Notes: generated by a model not told the origin, from the letters alone. Shown: positions 36,788-49,461, counted from the first letter of the stretch. The stretch: 64,000 nt of DNA from Deuterostichococcus epilithicus (GCA_033439295.1 JAVTLE010000015.1:2356001-2420000); one strand, 5' to 3'. A program made the numbers and translations.

Positions 36788-38920
36788 ATGTCGGAGACGC
36801 TCGCGGGCTGCCAACCGCAGATGGAGCCCCGCGAGGCAGAGCGCTGCGTAGCATCCGTGCTGCGCTCCCTGCAGCCGTGCAGTTTGCCGTGCCAGCGGGC
36901 GGCTGCGCTGCTAGGCGGAATCTTCATCAGCTGTCTGGACCTTTCAGCGCATCGGTCTCCGAGCCAGCCTCCAGCAGCTGCACTTCGCAACAGTTCAGGT
37001 GAATCACAGTGCGCAATTGAAATATGCCTGTACAGCGCCCATTCTGCGGACTCGGAATGCCTCTGTTCAACTCGCTGAAGAAAATTTCTCTGTGAAACCG
37101 GTGCGACCGTTGGCCCTCCTGTCCGAACGGTGATGGCGACGCCGCAGGGTGTCGCGTGCCGGCGCCGGCGTGCAGATCGCGGACGGCTGCAGGAACGCCG
37201 TGAACGAGCTGCGTCTTGGGCGTGCCGCGGCCAGCGTGCCGCTGCTGCTGGTGCAGAGCAGCTGCCACCAGGATGCGCATGTCGACGTCCAGCCTCAGGT
37301 GGGCTCCGCGGTAGCTGCTAGATTGCCCTTCCTGCAGTATTGCAGACAGCTCCAGTCTGCGACTGATGAGCGCGTGCACGTTTGGCAGAAACACTAACCC
37401 TGCTCGGCCGCGACCTGAATTCCAACGGAGTGATCAAGACGCTGATCGTGCATTGTGCACAGGCCCGAGCAGCCGGTCAGCGGCGGGCGCTGCGTGGCGC
37501 AAGCACGGCAGCTACCAGCGCCAGCGTTCCCGCTGCACCACCACCTTCAAACAGGATCTTGAAGACCCAGAAGTGCACCGGCGCCAACTGCAAGGTCTTC
37601 GTGCTGCTAATCATCACCTTTGGCGTCATGGCCGGCTCCATCGTCGCCGCGGCCATCGTCACGAAATGCGGGTGGGCCTCGGCTCTCTGTGCATTCACGT
37701 GCCCGGCTCCCGTGCCTCCCTGCGACCTGGCTCTCGCTTTCTGGTCCTCTGTCTCGTCTGAGGAAATTGTGCTTGCGCAAAAGCACACATCGCCTGCGTG
37801 CAAGTGCGGATCGTCGAAAGTTTCTGCCTGTTTACACGAACCGTTGACACTGCTGGCGTGCTGCACCTGCAGGCCATGCCGTTTCTGCATTTATGCATGG
37901 CGGCATCGGCACGACCCGCCGGAGGTCGCGGCACGCGCACAACCCCGCTATCAAGGTGGCCACCCTGTGCTGTGACCCTGTCTGCGGCCTGCTCCCCCAA
38001 AGGCAGAAAGCGTGCATCGCTCGAGGCATCCGCCGCTGCCTGTCAGCGACTGCAACGCTGCCCTGCCTGCTCTGTGGCGCCGTCCGAGCATGCCGCCTGC
38101 TGGATGACGTGAATGCCAGTGCGCTTTGGGCGACGCCAACACTCCTCCGAATGCATGGTTGGTGTCGTCTGCAGGCGACCCGGCGGCGGCTGCGGAGCAG
38201 ATCAACAAGCTCGTGTCGCCGTACACCAAGCCGCACAAGTCGATGGAGTGCCCCGTCTGCCTCACCGGCGAAGGCGACTGGTCGCTGCTGCCGTGCGGGC
38301 ATGGCCTTTGCAACACCTGCCTCTCGCAGCTCGTCCAGTCGCAGGTGCGGCACCGTTCTGATTGCCTCACTGACTGCTGTCCCTGGATCACCCTCACCAA
38401 CCTGCTGTGAGGTCTTGGGCACCTTGGTCGCTTGCCTTGAGCATGAAGCTGGCAGCATCTGCCCTTGGGACTTGAGCCGTTTCCGCACCTGCCGGCGGGA
38501 TGAGACGGCCCTGGACGCCGCTTGCAGGCGATGCTGACGAGCTGCCCGCTGTGCCGGGATCCGCTGCTGCCTGATGCGGAGGAGCACCGGCACGACTGCA
38601 GCCGCAGTTCCGTGAGCGGCTCCAGCGGCGCCTTCAGCCGCGCCAGCATGCTCAGCCGCAGCTCAGAGGGCGCCATGTCTGCGGATGGCGGCAGCAACGC
38701 GGTCGTCGCCGGCGGCGGCGACGGAGGGCCGGCCTCGCGGTGGGGCGTCGTGGCGGACGCGCAGCCGTTCACCTCGGCCGTGCAGCTCACCAGCATCCCG
38801 GAGCGGGGGTCTGTGGAGCTGGCAGGCGTGGCGCAGACGGCACCCACTGCCGAAACCAGCACCCCTGCGCCGCCTCCTGCGGTGGCGTCGCCGAGCCCGC
38901 CGCAACCCCAGCCGCTTTGA
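36788..38920 (+). CDS. Membrane RING-finger protein, probable E3 ubiquitin ligase
   Basis: The C3HC4 RING is clear in two exons: MECPVCLTGEGDWSLLPCGH (38245-38300) with GLCNTCLSQLVQSQ up to a GTGCGG donor at about 38344, then AMLTSCPLCRDPLL from about 38527. This gives C-x2-C, C-x-H, C-x2-C and C-x2-C ligands. Upstream exons give a possible N-terminus (MSETLAGCQPQ, 36788), VQIADGCRNAVNELRLG (about 37170-37295), and an exon with one strong membrane helix (VFVLLIITFGVMAGSIVAAA, about 37598-37660). After the RING comes a Ser-rich, then Pro-rich tail ending at 38920, with TGTAA at 39023. It probably tethers ubiquitin ligase activity to a membrane. The RING and tail are secure; the start and first two exons are not. 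Confidence 0.68.
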
Positions 38921-39022
38921 TCTGCCCCAGCAGCGAACTGTGGGCGCGAAGAAGCTGCAGGCTGGGCGGCATGAAACCACGGCTGCTGCTGGCGTCAGAA
39001 CAACGGCAGCCGGCTGGTGCTA

Positions 39023-39027
39023 TGTAA
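39023..39027 (+). promoter_or_regulatory. TGTAA poly(A) signal of the RING gene
   Basis: TGTAA about 100 bases after the RING-protein stop codon. Confidence 0.55.
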
Positions 39028-40085
39028 CCGTCGTAGGTGATGTGTGCTGCACACGGTGTGCGGGTCGAGAAGACAGAACTGTACGAACCCTTCTCCGGAG
39101 TGAACGCGGCAGTGTTCAGGCTTGAGGGTCTCGAGTCGAGGCTGCCACCGCAATGGAACTTTTTGTAAGTGACCTGTTCTGTGGTGGTCAGTCTCGTGGT
39201 GGTCAGCTTTTGTTGCAGCAGTTTTGTCGGCAGTTTGAGAAATTCTATTGATGGTTCAGGAACGAGGTGGCCTTAGCAGCCAGTATTGTGCAGGACTTGA
39301 GTGCTTTCTCTGGTTGACGGCGCGCCAACCTGTCAGGTAGATTCTTTCGTGGGTATTGCTTTGTTTCATAGACTTGCGCGAGATATCTTTGAACAAGTCA
39401 ATCCATCTTCTTGTGATCGAGCCCGCTCGTGGATTGATTTGAAGTCCTGCTGATAATTTCAGGCCACCTCATCGAGGTTCGGCGGAGCTCCCTACCTTGT
39501 CATGCATTCCGCGTTGAGTGTTTCGCATACGATACGTGCATGTCATATTGCACACACATACAGTCAGAGTCGGCCGAACACAATGCGCCATAGCCTGACG
39601 GCACCTGTTCATAGTACTCGAGCCTGGTGACGTTGCCAGCGATGCTGCCATCGATGCCAAACCTGGCACCACGCCTGAAGCAATTCGGCTGTTCGCACGT
39701 CGCGTCAGTGTCAGTTATAATCCTGCTTGCCTCCTGGCCGGCGCGAGCAAGTTTGGTGAGGACGGCCATGCCAATCATGCATCTTGAGAGGGCGCACCCA
39801 GAACTTGCTCTCGTTTGCAAACATCAGCCGTGCTGTCTACGCAGCCCTTTAATCTTCCTGCAGGGTCCCACCGAAGCATCTGCTAACCTGCACGCGCAAA
39901 ATGACAGCAGCAGGTGAGGCGGGCATGCCGATGCAGTGCCGCTGAGCGCCGCATGCGCTGTTCACTGCCGTCAAGCGTCACGCACGACGGCCATGACCCA
40001 CAAGGAGCAATGTCTCTGTCTGTTCTGTCGCAGAGCTTGCCCACTCACAGCCGGGTGTCATGACGGAGCGGCAGCGCCGCCAACA
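39028..40085. other. Intergenic, promoter region of the sterol desaturase
   Basis: About 1 kb, AT-richer than its surroundings at 39150-39450. A minus-strand frame of about 106 codons at 39500-39820 is Cys-containing but has no recognisable domain. An upstream non-coding exon of the desaturase gene could lie here. Confidence 0.35.
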
Positions 40086-42641
40086 ATGCGCGGCGGCCAC
40101 TGGGCGCACGCCGCAAAGCCGCTCTCGGCCACACTCGGCGAAATCAGGGCAGAGAACGATTGGAAGAACGGCCTCGTGCTGTCGTGGCTGCTGCCGCAGC
40201 AGCTGCAGGCTGCCATGCCACGCGTTGTTCGCTCATGGGTGGGTCAGCTGGCGCCTGCGGTCAGTTTGCAGCATACCGTGCTGCACTGCAGTGCACTCCG
40301 CTGAACCACGTAACATCCAGCCCGCGCACACGTTCATGCTTTTGCGGCTCTGTAGCACCTGGCGCCCTTGATGTACGCAGGTCCGCAACTACTTGATGTG
40401 CCTCGGTCTGTTTGTTGGCGTTGCGGCGGTGCGGCTTTCTCTCTGCCTCCCCCACCCTATTGGTTCATTTGCTTACCAATGCGTCCGGCTGCGCCCTACG
40501 ACAAGCTCCTGGACCATGTTACCCGCTGCCCCGCTTCAGGAATGGTGTTTGTTCCTCACTCGCAGGTCTGGGCATATTACATTTACATTTGTTTTGGCGC
40601 TGTGCTGTTCCGTGGCCGCGCCCGGCCAGAGCTGGCGCACATGGCCAGCCAAGTGGGGGTGAGTAACTGCTGCGTCCTGCATTCTCGCACCCTGCTTACT
40701 GCTGCAGCCAGGTGGTGCTGAGCAGCAGCTGCATCCAATGATTTACTTGATTGTCAGCTGCTCCGGCCCGTCTCAGGGCGGGCGCTGGCACAGGCGGTTG
40801 TGGGTCTAGGGGTTAGGGTACAGTCGGACAGCTGCAGCCCGTTGCTGTATCATACGAGCGGAAAGTTTTAGACACCAGGCCTGTTCCTGAACCGAGTGCA
40901 CTGGAAGGCCGCCAGCCTGGTTGACTCGGCGCTGGTCTCCGCTGCACAGCGACAGGCAGGCAAATGAAAATGCATCTCACTTCCCACGTCGTCCAGGTCT
41001 GGTGCTATGCGATTCCTCTCTATGCGGTGATGCCGGCGGGCATCGAGTGGGCAGCGGAGCAAGGCTGGACCCGCGCCTACTCCAGGGTGGCCGACGTGGG
41101 CCTCGGCTGGCACGTGCTCTACTTTGCAGCCTTCATGGCGAGCGTGGAGGCGGGCGTGTATGCGATGCACCGCTCGCTGCACGACGTGCGGCTGTACAGG
41201 TGAGGGTTCTGTGGCGCTTTTGACCCCGATTTCTACTGGGACCCGGTGCCGCCTATAAACCCGTGCGGTCCCGCATGCGCAAGTGTGACCGGGCAGCCCA
41301 ACCGGCAGGGCGTGTCATGCGTGGCAAGTTTGCGGCCTTTACAGGAACGTGCGGGGCTGCTGTCCCACTCGACAGGTGTCTGCCATCAAGAAGCCTGACG
41401 AATGTGATGTGAACGGCCCGCCAGGCGCCCCGTTCGAGCGCCTCGCAGAGTCTCTGCGGCGGTCACCAACATGCGCATCCCATGTTCCCGACGGATGTGC
41501 GTTGCCTCACTGACTGCAGGTCGCTGCACCACATACACCACCAGTACAACAAGCAGGACGCACTGTCGCCGTTCGCGGGTCTGGCCTTCCACCCCCTGGA
41601 CGGCATCATGCAGGCGCGCCCATCACCTCAGCCACCGACTCTGCCGCCACGTCCGGCTGGCGGGGACAGACCCGCGCTGCATAATGGCTCGCGCTGCAAC
41701 ACCGCATTGCCATGCACCTGGGCGTTCCTGCAGCTGATTGAATTGAGCCTCATTCGAGGCCCACTGGTGACTCGCAGGCGCTGCCCTACTGCTGGACGCT
41801 GCTGTTCATACCAATGCACTTCATGACATTTGAGCTGCTGCTGCTCGCGACGGGGCTGTGGACCACCAATATCCACGACACCGTCGATGGCAAGGTGTGC
41901 GCCTAACGCTCTGACCAGAGGTTGCAGGGAGGAATGGTGATCAAAAACGGGCAGTCCTGCCATGCCGCAAAGCTGGAGATGCACGTCGTTTGAGGGCTGA
42001 CATCCAGCAGCAGTCCACCTCCAGGCGCAGCCACTGCTGCCGCCCGTGCAGATGAGGCTCCCGCTGCGGGTCGAGACTCGTGTTGCGGCCGGCTCAACAG
42101 CCTGCCAGTGCTGACATCGCCATGCTCCCTGCGCAGGTGCCGCCATTATTGGGCGCTGGTTTCCACACAATCCACCACACCACCTACCGTCACAACTATG
42201 GGTGGGCCGTGAAACGCTTCCCCCCTTGTGTTCTGTCCTGCCACACTCAAATCGTAGCCCTGCACCTAGCTCTGGCAGGAAGCCTCCATGGCATCTGCCC
42301 TGAGAGCTGCCATGCGTGAACGTCCTGGCTGCCAGCTCTGCTGTTTCAAACCCTGTAAAATTGATCATCCCCTTTTCACTTCCAGACACTACACAACATA
42401 CATGGACGCGCTCTTTGGGTACGGGGCACTGCGACCTTCCCCTGCACTCCCCTTCCCTGCGCAACCAATGCGCAGTGGTGCTGTCGCACGAACTCTGCTG
42501 ACCGTCCAACACGCCGATTGGGGCTGAAAGTGCTGCGTTCTGTGGGACAGGACGCTGCTGTCGCCCACGGACTACGAGGAAGCCAATAAAAGCCGTCGGC
42601 CGACGGCCGAGGCGCCGGTTGTCGCGAATGCTGGGCTTTGA
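40086..42641 (+). CDS. ERG3: Delta7-sterol C-5(6)-desaturase
   Basis: ER membrane di-iron desaturase inserting the C5 double bond in sterol synthesis (yeast ERG3, Arabidopsis STE1/DWF7). Nine exons: 40086-40238, 40381-40428, 40566-40658, 40997-41199, 41520-41613, 41778-41894, 42137-42201, 42386-42418, 42551-42641. They sum to 897 bases, 298 residues, all in phase and close to the family length of about 280. His boxes: HRSLH, HHIHH and [14 protein letters not shown]. Other signatures are [20 protein letters not shown] and [10 protein letters not shown]. Hydrophobic helices match family positions ([49 protein letters not shown]). The intron at 41614 begins GCGCGC, a GC donor forced by the reading frame. 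TGTAA lies at 43089. Confidence 0.95.
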
Positions 42642-43545
42642 TGACTATTCGAGTTTGGGACATGTGTATATACACCTCGACGTCTGAGGACTCGCATGCA
42701 ATTCTTTGACCTTCTAGCACGGCTTGTACAGTTGACCAATCGATCAGCACTGCAAATGGCGTCAATAGCGTGCCTGCGGCATCTCTTTGACTGCCGCTGG
42801 CGACCAATATACAGCAATCATGACTTGAAGACCACGTTAATCTTGTGATGTGCATATCAATCATGGGACGCTATTTCATGAAAAAAGAACCTGGTTGTGA
42901 TGCTTGGCCGAGCGGCTACGCCCCATCACATATATGATTTTGCAATAAACCGAGCTGCAATGTTGCCAAGCGCCACACCTTCTTGAGCAATGACTACATC
43001 GCCTTGCGCCACAACCACCGTCCATGCAGGTAATTCAGTACAGTCGCCAGCGGCTGCAGTCATACATCAATCCGCACGTTTACGCACGTGTAAAACCACA
43101 TCTGCTCCTGATTCACACTCTACCCCACTCAAAAGTACACCGTGTGCGCTACCCACTCTACATTTTGCTTGCAATGAGCTGAAATGCCGCTGCCACACAC
43201 ACTGTCGCGGACGCCGTCGCCGCCGCTGCCACCGCACATCGCGGCCCCCGGGCTGTGACAATACCCACCGCTGGACTACTGTGCTATCTGGTAGGCAGTC
43301 ACGAAACAGCAGCTGCATCTGGGTGGGATGACTGGTCCCGCTCGCTTTTTCAAATCATGCTCATTTTCCCGTGGGATTCGACTGCGGCAGCGACCCAGCC
43401 TTGTGCGCGCGCAGTTCCTCAACGGTGGTCGGTAGAAACTTGTTCCTGCACCCCAAATTTGGCATCAATATCCAGACCAGCTTTGCCGCAGGTCTAGCGT
43501 GATGGCACGTGCTCAGATGCAACATTAGATATTATGTTGGGAAGC
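42642..43545. other. Convergent intergenic region with ERG3 poly(A) signal
   Basis: Between the ERG3 stop (plus) and the YccF-like stop (minus). TGTAA at 43089-43093 is the likely ERG3 poly(A) signal. The rest has no recognised feature. Confidence 0.45.
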
Positions 43546-44685
43546 CTACCGGATCTCAGCACCAAAGGGCATCAGAGCAAAGCGTCCAAGCTTCCCGAAT
43601 GTCAGCGCAGTCGGCAGACCTGTGCGCACATGCGAGGAGTCACTTGAAGATATCTGGCACATGATGCAGAACAGGAGGCGGTGGCACAAGGCAGCAGGGT
43701 GCAATGGCAGGCGCGTGTGACAAAGGATGCCACATGGTTGAAGACCTTCCACATAACGCACCAATAATGGTGAGGGCCTGCACCAGCGCGGCGAACAGGA
43801 ACCCCAGGAAGATCGCCCACCCAAAGAAGATCGCCCACACCTGCAGTCCAATAGGACCCACAAGGCCATTATGTGGTGTGCAGCTAGCATCATCTCGGTG
43901 TCGTCCTGACCAGTTGCTGCAGGTGCCTCGAGATGGCGGCAAGCCGCGCGGGTTGAGCAGCCTGAGGCAGCAGCAGCTCGCAGCAGGATGCTCACCACGT
44001 TGGCCGCGATAATCATCGGCTTCTTCGCGTCCCTGTTGTCGTACACTGCCTCCTTCTTGACGGGGTCGAATGCGTACCTGCCGTCAAGGAAGTTTCCAGT
44101 CTATCTTGTACAGAGCTGGAGGGCGAGTGGAGGTGGAGATGGCATTGGTTGCTGCACGCCAGCACAGGCTGCGTGTACGCATGTGGAAGCCCCTGGCGAA
44201 GTAGCGCCACTTTCATGTGAGCCGGACCAACACATGTGCTGTCCCTCGCCTGAGCCTGACTGCTGTCGCGAGCAGCTGCAACAGCCAGCAACATACACAC
44301 AACAGGACACACCATGCGAGACGCAGCGCCTGCGGGACGAACGGGATGAAAATGATTGTGAGTGCCATGCTCAGCCCGGCGAAGACGTAGGCCACCGCCA
44401 GCCACCAGCCTGCGCAGCAGAAGGTTGCTTTCCTTCATTTTTCCGGCACTTGGGAAGAGGGAATGAGATTCTGCTTGGTACGTGCCACAGCTGCAGCTGC
44501 AGCCAGCCGCCGCAGCTGCGGCAAAGGAGGTTATTCCAATCAAAGAGTTTGCCAGCAGAGGCTCCTTGCTTACGAAACGAGTCAAGCTGACCTGAGGTGA
44601 TGATCCAGATGACGCGCCGAGCGGTCAGGATGGCTGGTTTGTTTCCCCACACGATGAGCTTGTCAATCACATCCTTCGCCGCCAT
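43546..44685 (-). CDS. yccF: YccF-like (DUF307) small membrane protein
   Basis: Function unknown even in bacteria, where YccF is an inner-membrane protein with two copies of a short hydrophobic domain. Five minus-strand exons join in phase from ATG 44685 (first exon to 44592): starts MAAKDVIDKLIVWGNKPAIL, then ITSGWWLAVAYVFAGLSM and FIPFVPQALRLAWYAFDPV, then KKPMIIAANVVWAIFFGWAI, QALTIIGLPTALTFGKLGRF, and ends ALMPFGAEIR. About 141 residues, like the roughly 148-residue bacterial protein. The pattern WxIFFGW...IIG-(I/L)P...FxK(L/I)...A(L)xPFG is the YccF signature, and the first half repeats it more weakly. Membrane location is predicted from the hydrophobic segments. The exonuclease gene upstream is on the same strand. 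Confidence 0.8.
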
Positions 44686-45444
44686 ATTGGCAGACAAACG
44701 CCACACGCGGCAACAGCAATAAGTGTCTTGTTACTGCTTTTAGTTGTTTTCTGACGGGCAAACATGCATTTGCCGCCAGTGCGACAGCTGCACGTCGCTA
44801 ACTCGTACCACTCTTCCTCGGAAGCTGCGGAGAAGACAGATCTCGAGATGCTGAGAATTTGAGATCTCTGTGACAACATTCTGGAGGTGTAGATGTGTTC
44901 ATATTCTGTGTGTTAGGAAGGCGAGGTGAAGACAGAACGCAGGGTAAACACGAATCAGGGACTGGCGGCCGTTGAAGCGTGACTTGGTGGCATGTGATGT
45001 TCCACGCGGGTGCCACGCACCTCGTGCATGATGCGCTGGAGGTTGAAGCACTGACAAGTTGCACATGGACGGGCAATACCATAACCTGAAGCATAACCTG
45101 AACAAGCTACCTGTAGCAAGTTTGAACTTAGGGCGTGCCATTGTATATGTGCATCGTTTGTCACAGGAGCCGGTCCTCCAGGCAGGTGACAATGCGTCGT
45201 CCCGCTCCTCGAAATGCGCTTGCGCTTTTTTACCCCCCGGTCTTGTGCAGCATCCCGCTCAGATTATCGGAGATGCTGGCTAGAAGCGGCGCTGGCTGCA
45301 GTGCAGCAGGGACTGCAGCACCGGCGGCACTGCCGCAGGCGGCGGTCTGCCGCCGCCCTCGGCAGCGGCGCTGGAGATGCGACCGCAGGCGGCGCAAAGC
45401 TCGTGAGAAGCCTGGCGCGCCAGGAGCGTCAGAATTGAACACCG
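44686..45444. other. Intergenic between two minus-strand genes
   Basis: About 760 bases from the YccF start to the exonuclease stop; should hold the YccF promoter and exonuclease 3' UTR. No feature recognised. Confidence 0.4.
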
Positions 45445-48350
45445 TCAAAGCTTGAGCTTTGGCCCGAGCCTCGGACATGCAACTGCCATGCACCTCTGCT
45501 GCATGCATGGTGCATTGCTTGTGCCAGTTCTGAAGGTCAACGGCGCATCATGCATGTCAAGCTCGCAATGTGGAGGCCAGGTCTTCATGCACAGCGTGTC
45601 ACCAACGTGTACCTGGTGGCGGGTGTCGTCAGCGTGGCTGCGCAGGGCCTGCTCGGCAACATGCAGCCGTCAGCCTCCCAGCACAGATGCCACGTCACCC
45701 TTCAAACATGTTAGGGCCACGCACAGCCTTCATGCATACACATGCAGCAGCACGTTTCCAGCACAGCACACGCACAGAAGGCACCGTGACAGGATGCAGG
45801 CAAACGCAGCATGCCTGGGCAGTCGCAAATGATCGGTGGCAGCGCGCATCCAGGCATGTAAAGCGCTGCGGGCCGACGCCGGGCTGCACACCAAAGGCCT
45901 GCCCGCAGTCCTGCAGCAGGACCCTAAAGCCTGGTCTGATATTGTGTGCACACCTCCAGCACCGGCGCAGCTGCATCGCAGTCCCTGCGGAATCTCAACT
46001 GGCAGTGCGTTGCATGTGCACACTGGATCAAGGGTCTGTCATCTGTGGCATGTCATCTCAAGGAAGTGCGCAGAGGTCGCTGAGAATGGTTAATGCCTCG
46101 CGATGATGCGGCATGAACACGAAGCTGTGCGGGGCGGGGCGGACTCGCGCCTCGCAGGCGCTGCCGGGGGCGCCGCCGCCGGCCTTGTGGACGTGGTGCC
46201 ACAGGCGCAGCCGCCGCCGTAGGCATGCACCGTGATAAGCACGTCGCGCGCCGCATACAGCACCTGTGGCACAAGGGGTACAAGTATATGTTATAAAGCA
46301 TCATACCCCTTGCTGCGGCACACGGGCAACGATGTGTCACTTCGTCGCGAGACACTTAAAGGCTCTCAAGTTCCGAGCGCCGCGGTGCGGCTCGCGGCGC
46401 CGCTGAATGCAGGCGGAACAGCGAGCCGGGAGCCGTGCCGCAGCCAGGAACGGGCCGCGAGCCGGCCTGCCTCCCAGACTCCAAAGAGCAACCGCCTGCT
46501 TGAAAGCACTGGCAGAGGCGCCGCATATCAAGCAGCGCTGCGCCTGGCGCGGGGATTTGACAATGCCGCTCCGTTTGGGCGCTCTTTTGAGACGAAAGGT
46601 TGAAGGTTCGACATGTCCTCGCAAGCAGGAGCGGACAGCCCAGCGCTGACAAGCTGCCCTGACCTGGCGCGGTGTGTAGATGTTGGCGTCCCAGTTGGAC
46701 ATGGTCTCAGCCTTCATGGGCGGCAGCGCAAGCCCGAAGCAGTGGAACGCCGCGCGCGTCAGGCTCACCTGCGGAGCATGTCAATGCATAACGTGGGTTG
46801 GGGCAACTCGTGGTTGCCGTCTCCAGGTTGCCTTGTGTTGACCATCGCAGGTCAAGCTGCGGCCCTCTGGCGGGTGTCCAACCAGGCCTCGGAGGCAGCA
46901 CGCCTCAGCATGCGCCGCTACACGTGCAGACGACTTTGTCGAAAGAAAAGAGGTAAGTCATTAGGGCAGACTCTTTGAGCTGAATGACACGAACGTGGAT
47001 ACAGCAGAAAGACAGGAACGCTGTATCTCACACAACAAGATGGGTGTTGCATTCTTGTCCGAACAGATCCTGACAGGTCGCCCGGTCGCCGGCGGTGCCC
47101 AGCTGGGTGAAGGCCTCCAACTGAGAAAAAAGGAGGAATTCACACCCTCCGACAGGGAGAGAGGTGAAGCTTCCCGGCGGCGTACCTGGTCGCTGGCATA
47201 GCCCAGCTGGGCGAACACCTCCGACAGGTCGATGAAGCGCGCAAAGTCTGACCGGCCGAAGCCGAACGACTTGCGCATCTTCGCCTCGTCGGACGAGCCC
47301 CAACCCAGCCCCACGAAACTGCGCCCCGGCTGCCTGCGCATGCACGTTTCTGACACAGACAGTCAGCTGAAACCTGCGCCGGGACCCAGCTCCGTGCAGG
47401 AGTGTCGCCGGTCGGCAGCCTGACACGACGCCGCGGATTCGTCGTGTAGGGCACACACACCGTGATGCCCCTGCCTAAATAAGCTGCCTGTTGCACATGC
47501 CGGCGGCGCCAGAGTCCCCAGCTGGGCCTTCATCTCAGCGACAGTTGCCAAGTGGGGTGGCTGGAGGAGAAATGAACGCAGGCGCCATTGGGTAAAGGCT
47601 GGGATGGCAACCTCAGGCTTCTGCACTGCTGGCATGTCTGATGATCGCGCACTCAGGATACTGTGAAGGGCAAGGCAGGAGGGCTTTGAGGCCCGAACAA
47701 CAAGCTCAGGGTTCGTTATCAAGCTCGCAACATGTGCACGACAGCGCACCGTGCGCGGAAAGACGTCCAGGGCGATGGGCAGGAAGATGCGGAGGTGGCT
47801 CAAGAATGGCAACATAGACGGGCGAGCAACTCGTGTTTTGGAAAACGCATCTCTCACGGCACGCTGCCAGCGCACCGCAGGAATGTGTCCAGAGCGATGG
47901 GCAGCGCCACCAGACCGGTGACGCGCACCAGCAGCGTGGCAGAAGCAGACGCCAGCTGCAGGAGGGCCACCCGGTTGTCCATGCCCGCCTCCGTGTCCGG
48001 CTGCGCAGTTGAAGACACCAGAAGCCGTTCAGAACCCTCAGCTCGCAAAGCACAGGTATTGCGCGGCCGTCCACATCCACACCCGCGTCCGACTGCGGTG
48101 GGGGGCAGCGGAACGGTCAACGCCGTCTTCGAACCATCATCGAGTTGCGAAGCACAGGTGTCACGCGGCTGACCACACCCGCCTACGTGTCTGGCTGCGG
48201 GCATCAGGGCAGCGTAGTCTCTCAAGAGCACAATCAACAACAAGCTGTCGAGTTGCAGCGAGCACAGGGAAGAGTTTACACTTGCAGGGGCCGGCTCCGT
48301 CAGCGGCCAGCCTCAGCCCTGGCGACTGGCCGACGAGTGGCTGCAACGCA

Positions 48351-48383
<33 letters not shown>

Positions 48384-49403
48384 CGATATTCTCGTGATGT
48401 GGGAGGGTGCCAGGGGCTGTGACAGGCACACCTTCCACTCCAGGTCGATTCCCAGGACATTATCTGTCATCGATGCCTGCACAATAAGAAAGGCGACAAC
48501 CTGACTCCATGCAGTCAGATCAGGTACCAGCCGGCAAAGTATGCCGCGCATTGTCAGTTCTTACTTGGCTGCAGGCGTGTGCCCTGCTGAGGGCTGTTCC
48601 TTTCCTGCATGCACCGCACCAGGCTCGCAACTAAGCACGCCCGGGGCACAGCACTGAGGTGGGATGGTGAAGGAGAGCAGGCAGTGCCTTGAAGGGGGCA
48701 GGCAGAAACCCTGGGTGGCTCGCAGTCAGCTCGGTGGAGGGAGCGAGGGTGGGCAGGACTTCAGCAGCTGAGCTAGGGTTTTTACTTTTTAGGGAGCACG
48801 AGTACCTCCAGCAGGCGCAGCCCCGCAGCCAGCTCCTCGGGCTTGCTGGCCACCAACACGGAGGCGCCGGCCAGCGCACGGTGCATGCCGGGGAAGGCCG
48901 CCGGCGCCGCAGGCCGCGCCAGCTCGGCGAGCGCCTGCACGCTGAAGCCCGGGTCCCGCGCATCCAGCTCCACGTCGCACCTGCAGCAGGGCTGAAATCT
49001 TATTTATGATGGATGTGGTCCTGTTGTGGATCGATGCCCTGGATCCATCTGGTCGGCTGCCGTCGACAGCATGCTGGTTTCAGTGAGACATGGTGACTGG
49101 GCGGCCCATCGGCTGCAGCTGCTGGCATGCCCGGCTTGAGATGGGGTCTGACCCCAGAAGGGGACGTGTAGGCTGGAAGGCATTGCTGCCATCATTGCCC
49201 GGGCTAAACTGCGCAACGATTCACCAGCAGGCGCCGGATGCTCGGCAGGCGGCATCGGTGCACGCCGGGATGTGCAGCCCGGCAGCAGCTGGCACCGGCG
49301 CCGCAGCTGTCACGGCGGCGTTCGCGGGACCAGAGACGCCGAGAGGGGTGGAGTCGGCGCTGAAGCTCTTGCTGCCAGGCGCCGCCGCAGCAGATGCCTG
49401 CAT
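45445..49403 (-). CDS. DEDDy 3'-5' exonuclease with C2H2 zinc finger, copy A
   Basis: RNase D/WRN-like 3'-5' exonuclease. Exons: 49403-49225 (Cys motif ACTDAACRASGACW), 48980-48806 (VLVASKPEELAAGLRLLE), 48476-48432 (VLGIDLEWK, motif I Asp/Glu), 48000-47876 (DNRVALLQLASASATLLVRV), 47333-47186 (SFVGLGWGSSDEAKMRKSF, motif II; FARFIDLSEVFAQLGYA), 46768-46664 (AAFHCFGLALPPMKAET), from 46263 (YAARDVLITVHAY, the Y-x3-D signature), 45910-45815 (FTCLDARCHRSFATAQ) and 45648-45445 (ALRSHADDTRH, completing a C2H2 finger). The last intron has a GC donor at 45814. After HAY the frame of the homologous RLRLWH stretch is shifted, so splicing there is unresolved. Introns around 48000-47876 hold decayed exon-edge copies. 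Substrate (RNA or DNA) unknown. Confidence 0.7.
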
Positions 49404-49461
49404 CCAATGCAGCCGTGTCAGTGCTGTTCAGTTTTGCCGGGAAGATGCTTCGCGATGCACC

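Noticed and set aside
39500-39820. Cys-containing minus-strand frame of about 106 codons
   Set aside because: No signal peptide, domain or splice context; likely chance in an intergenic region.
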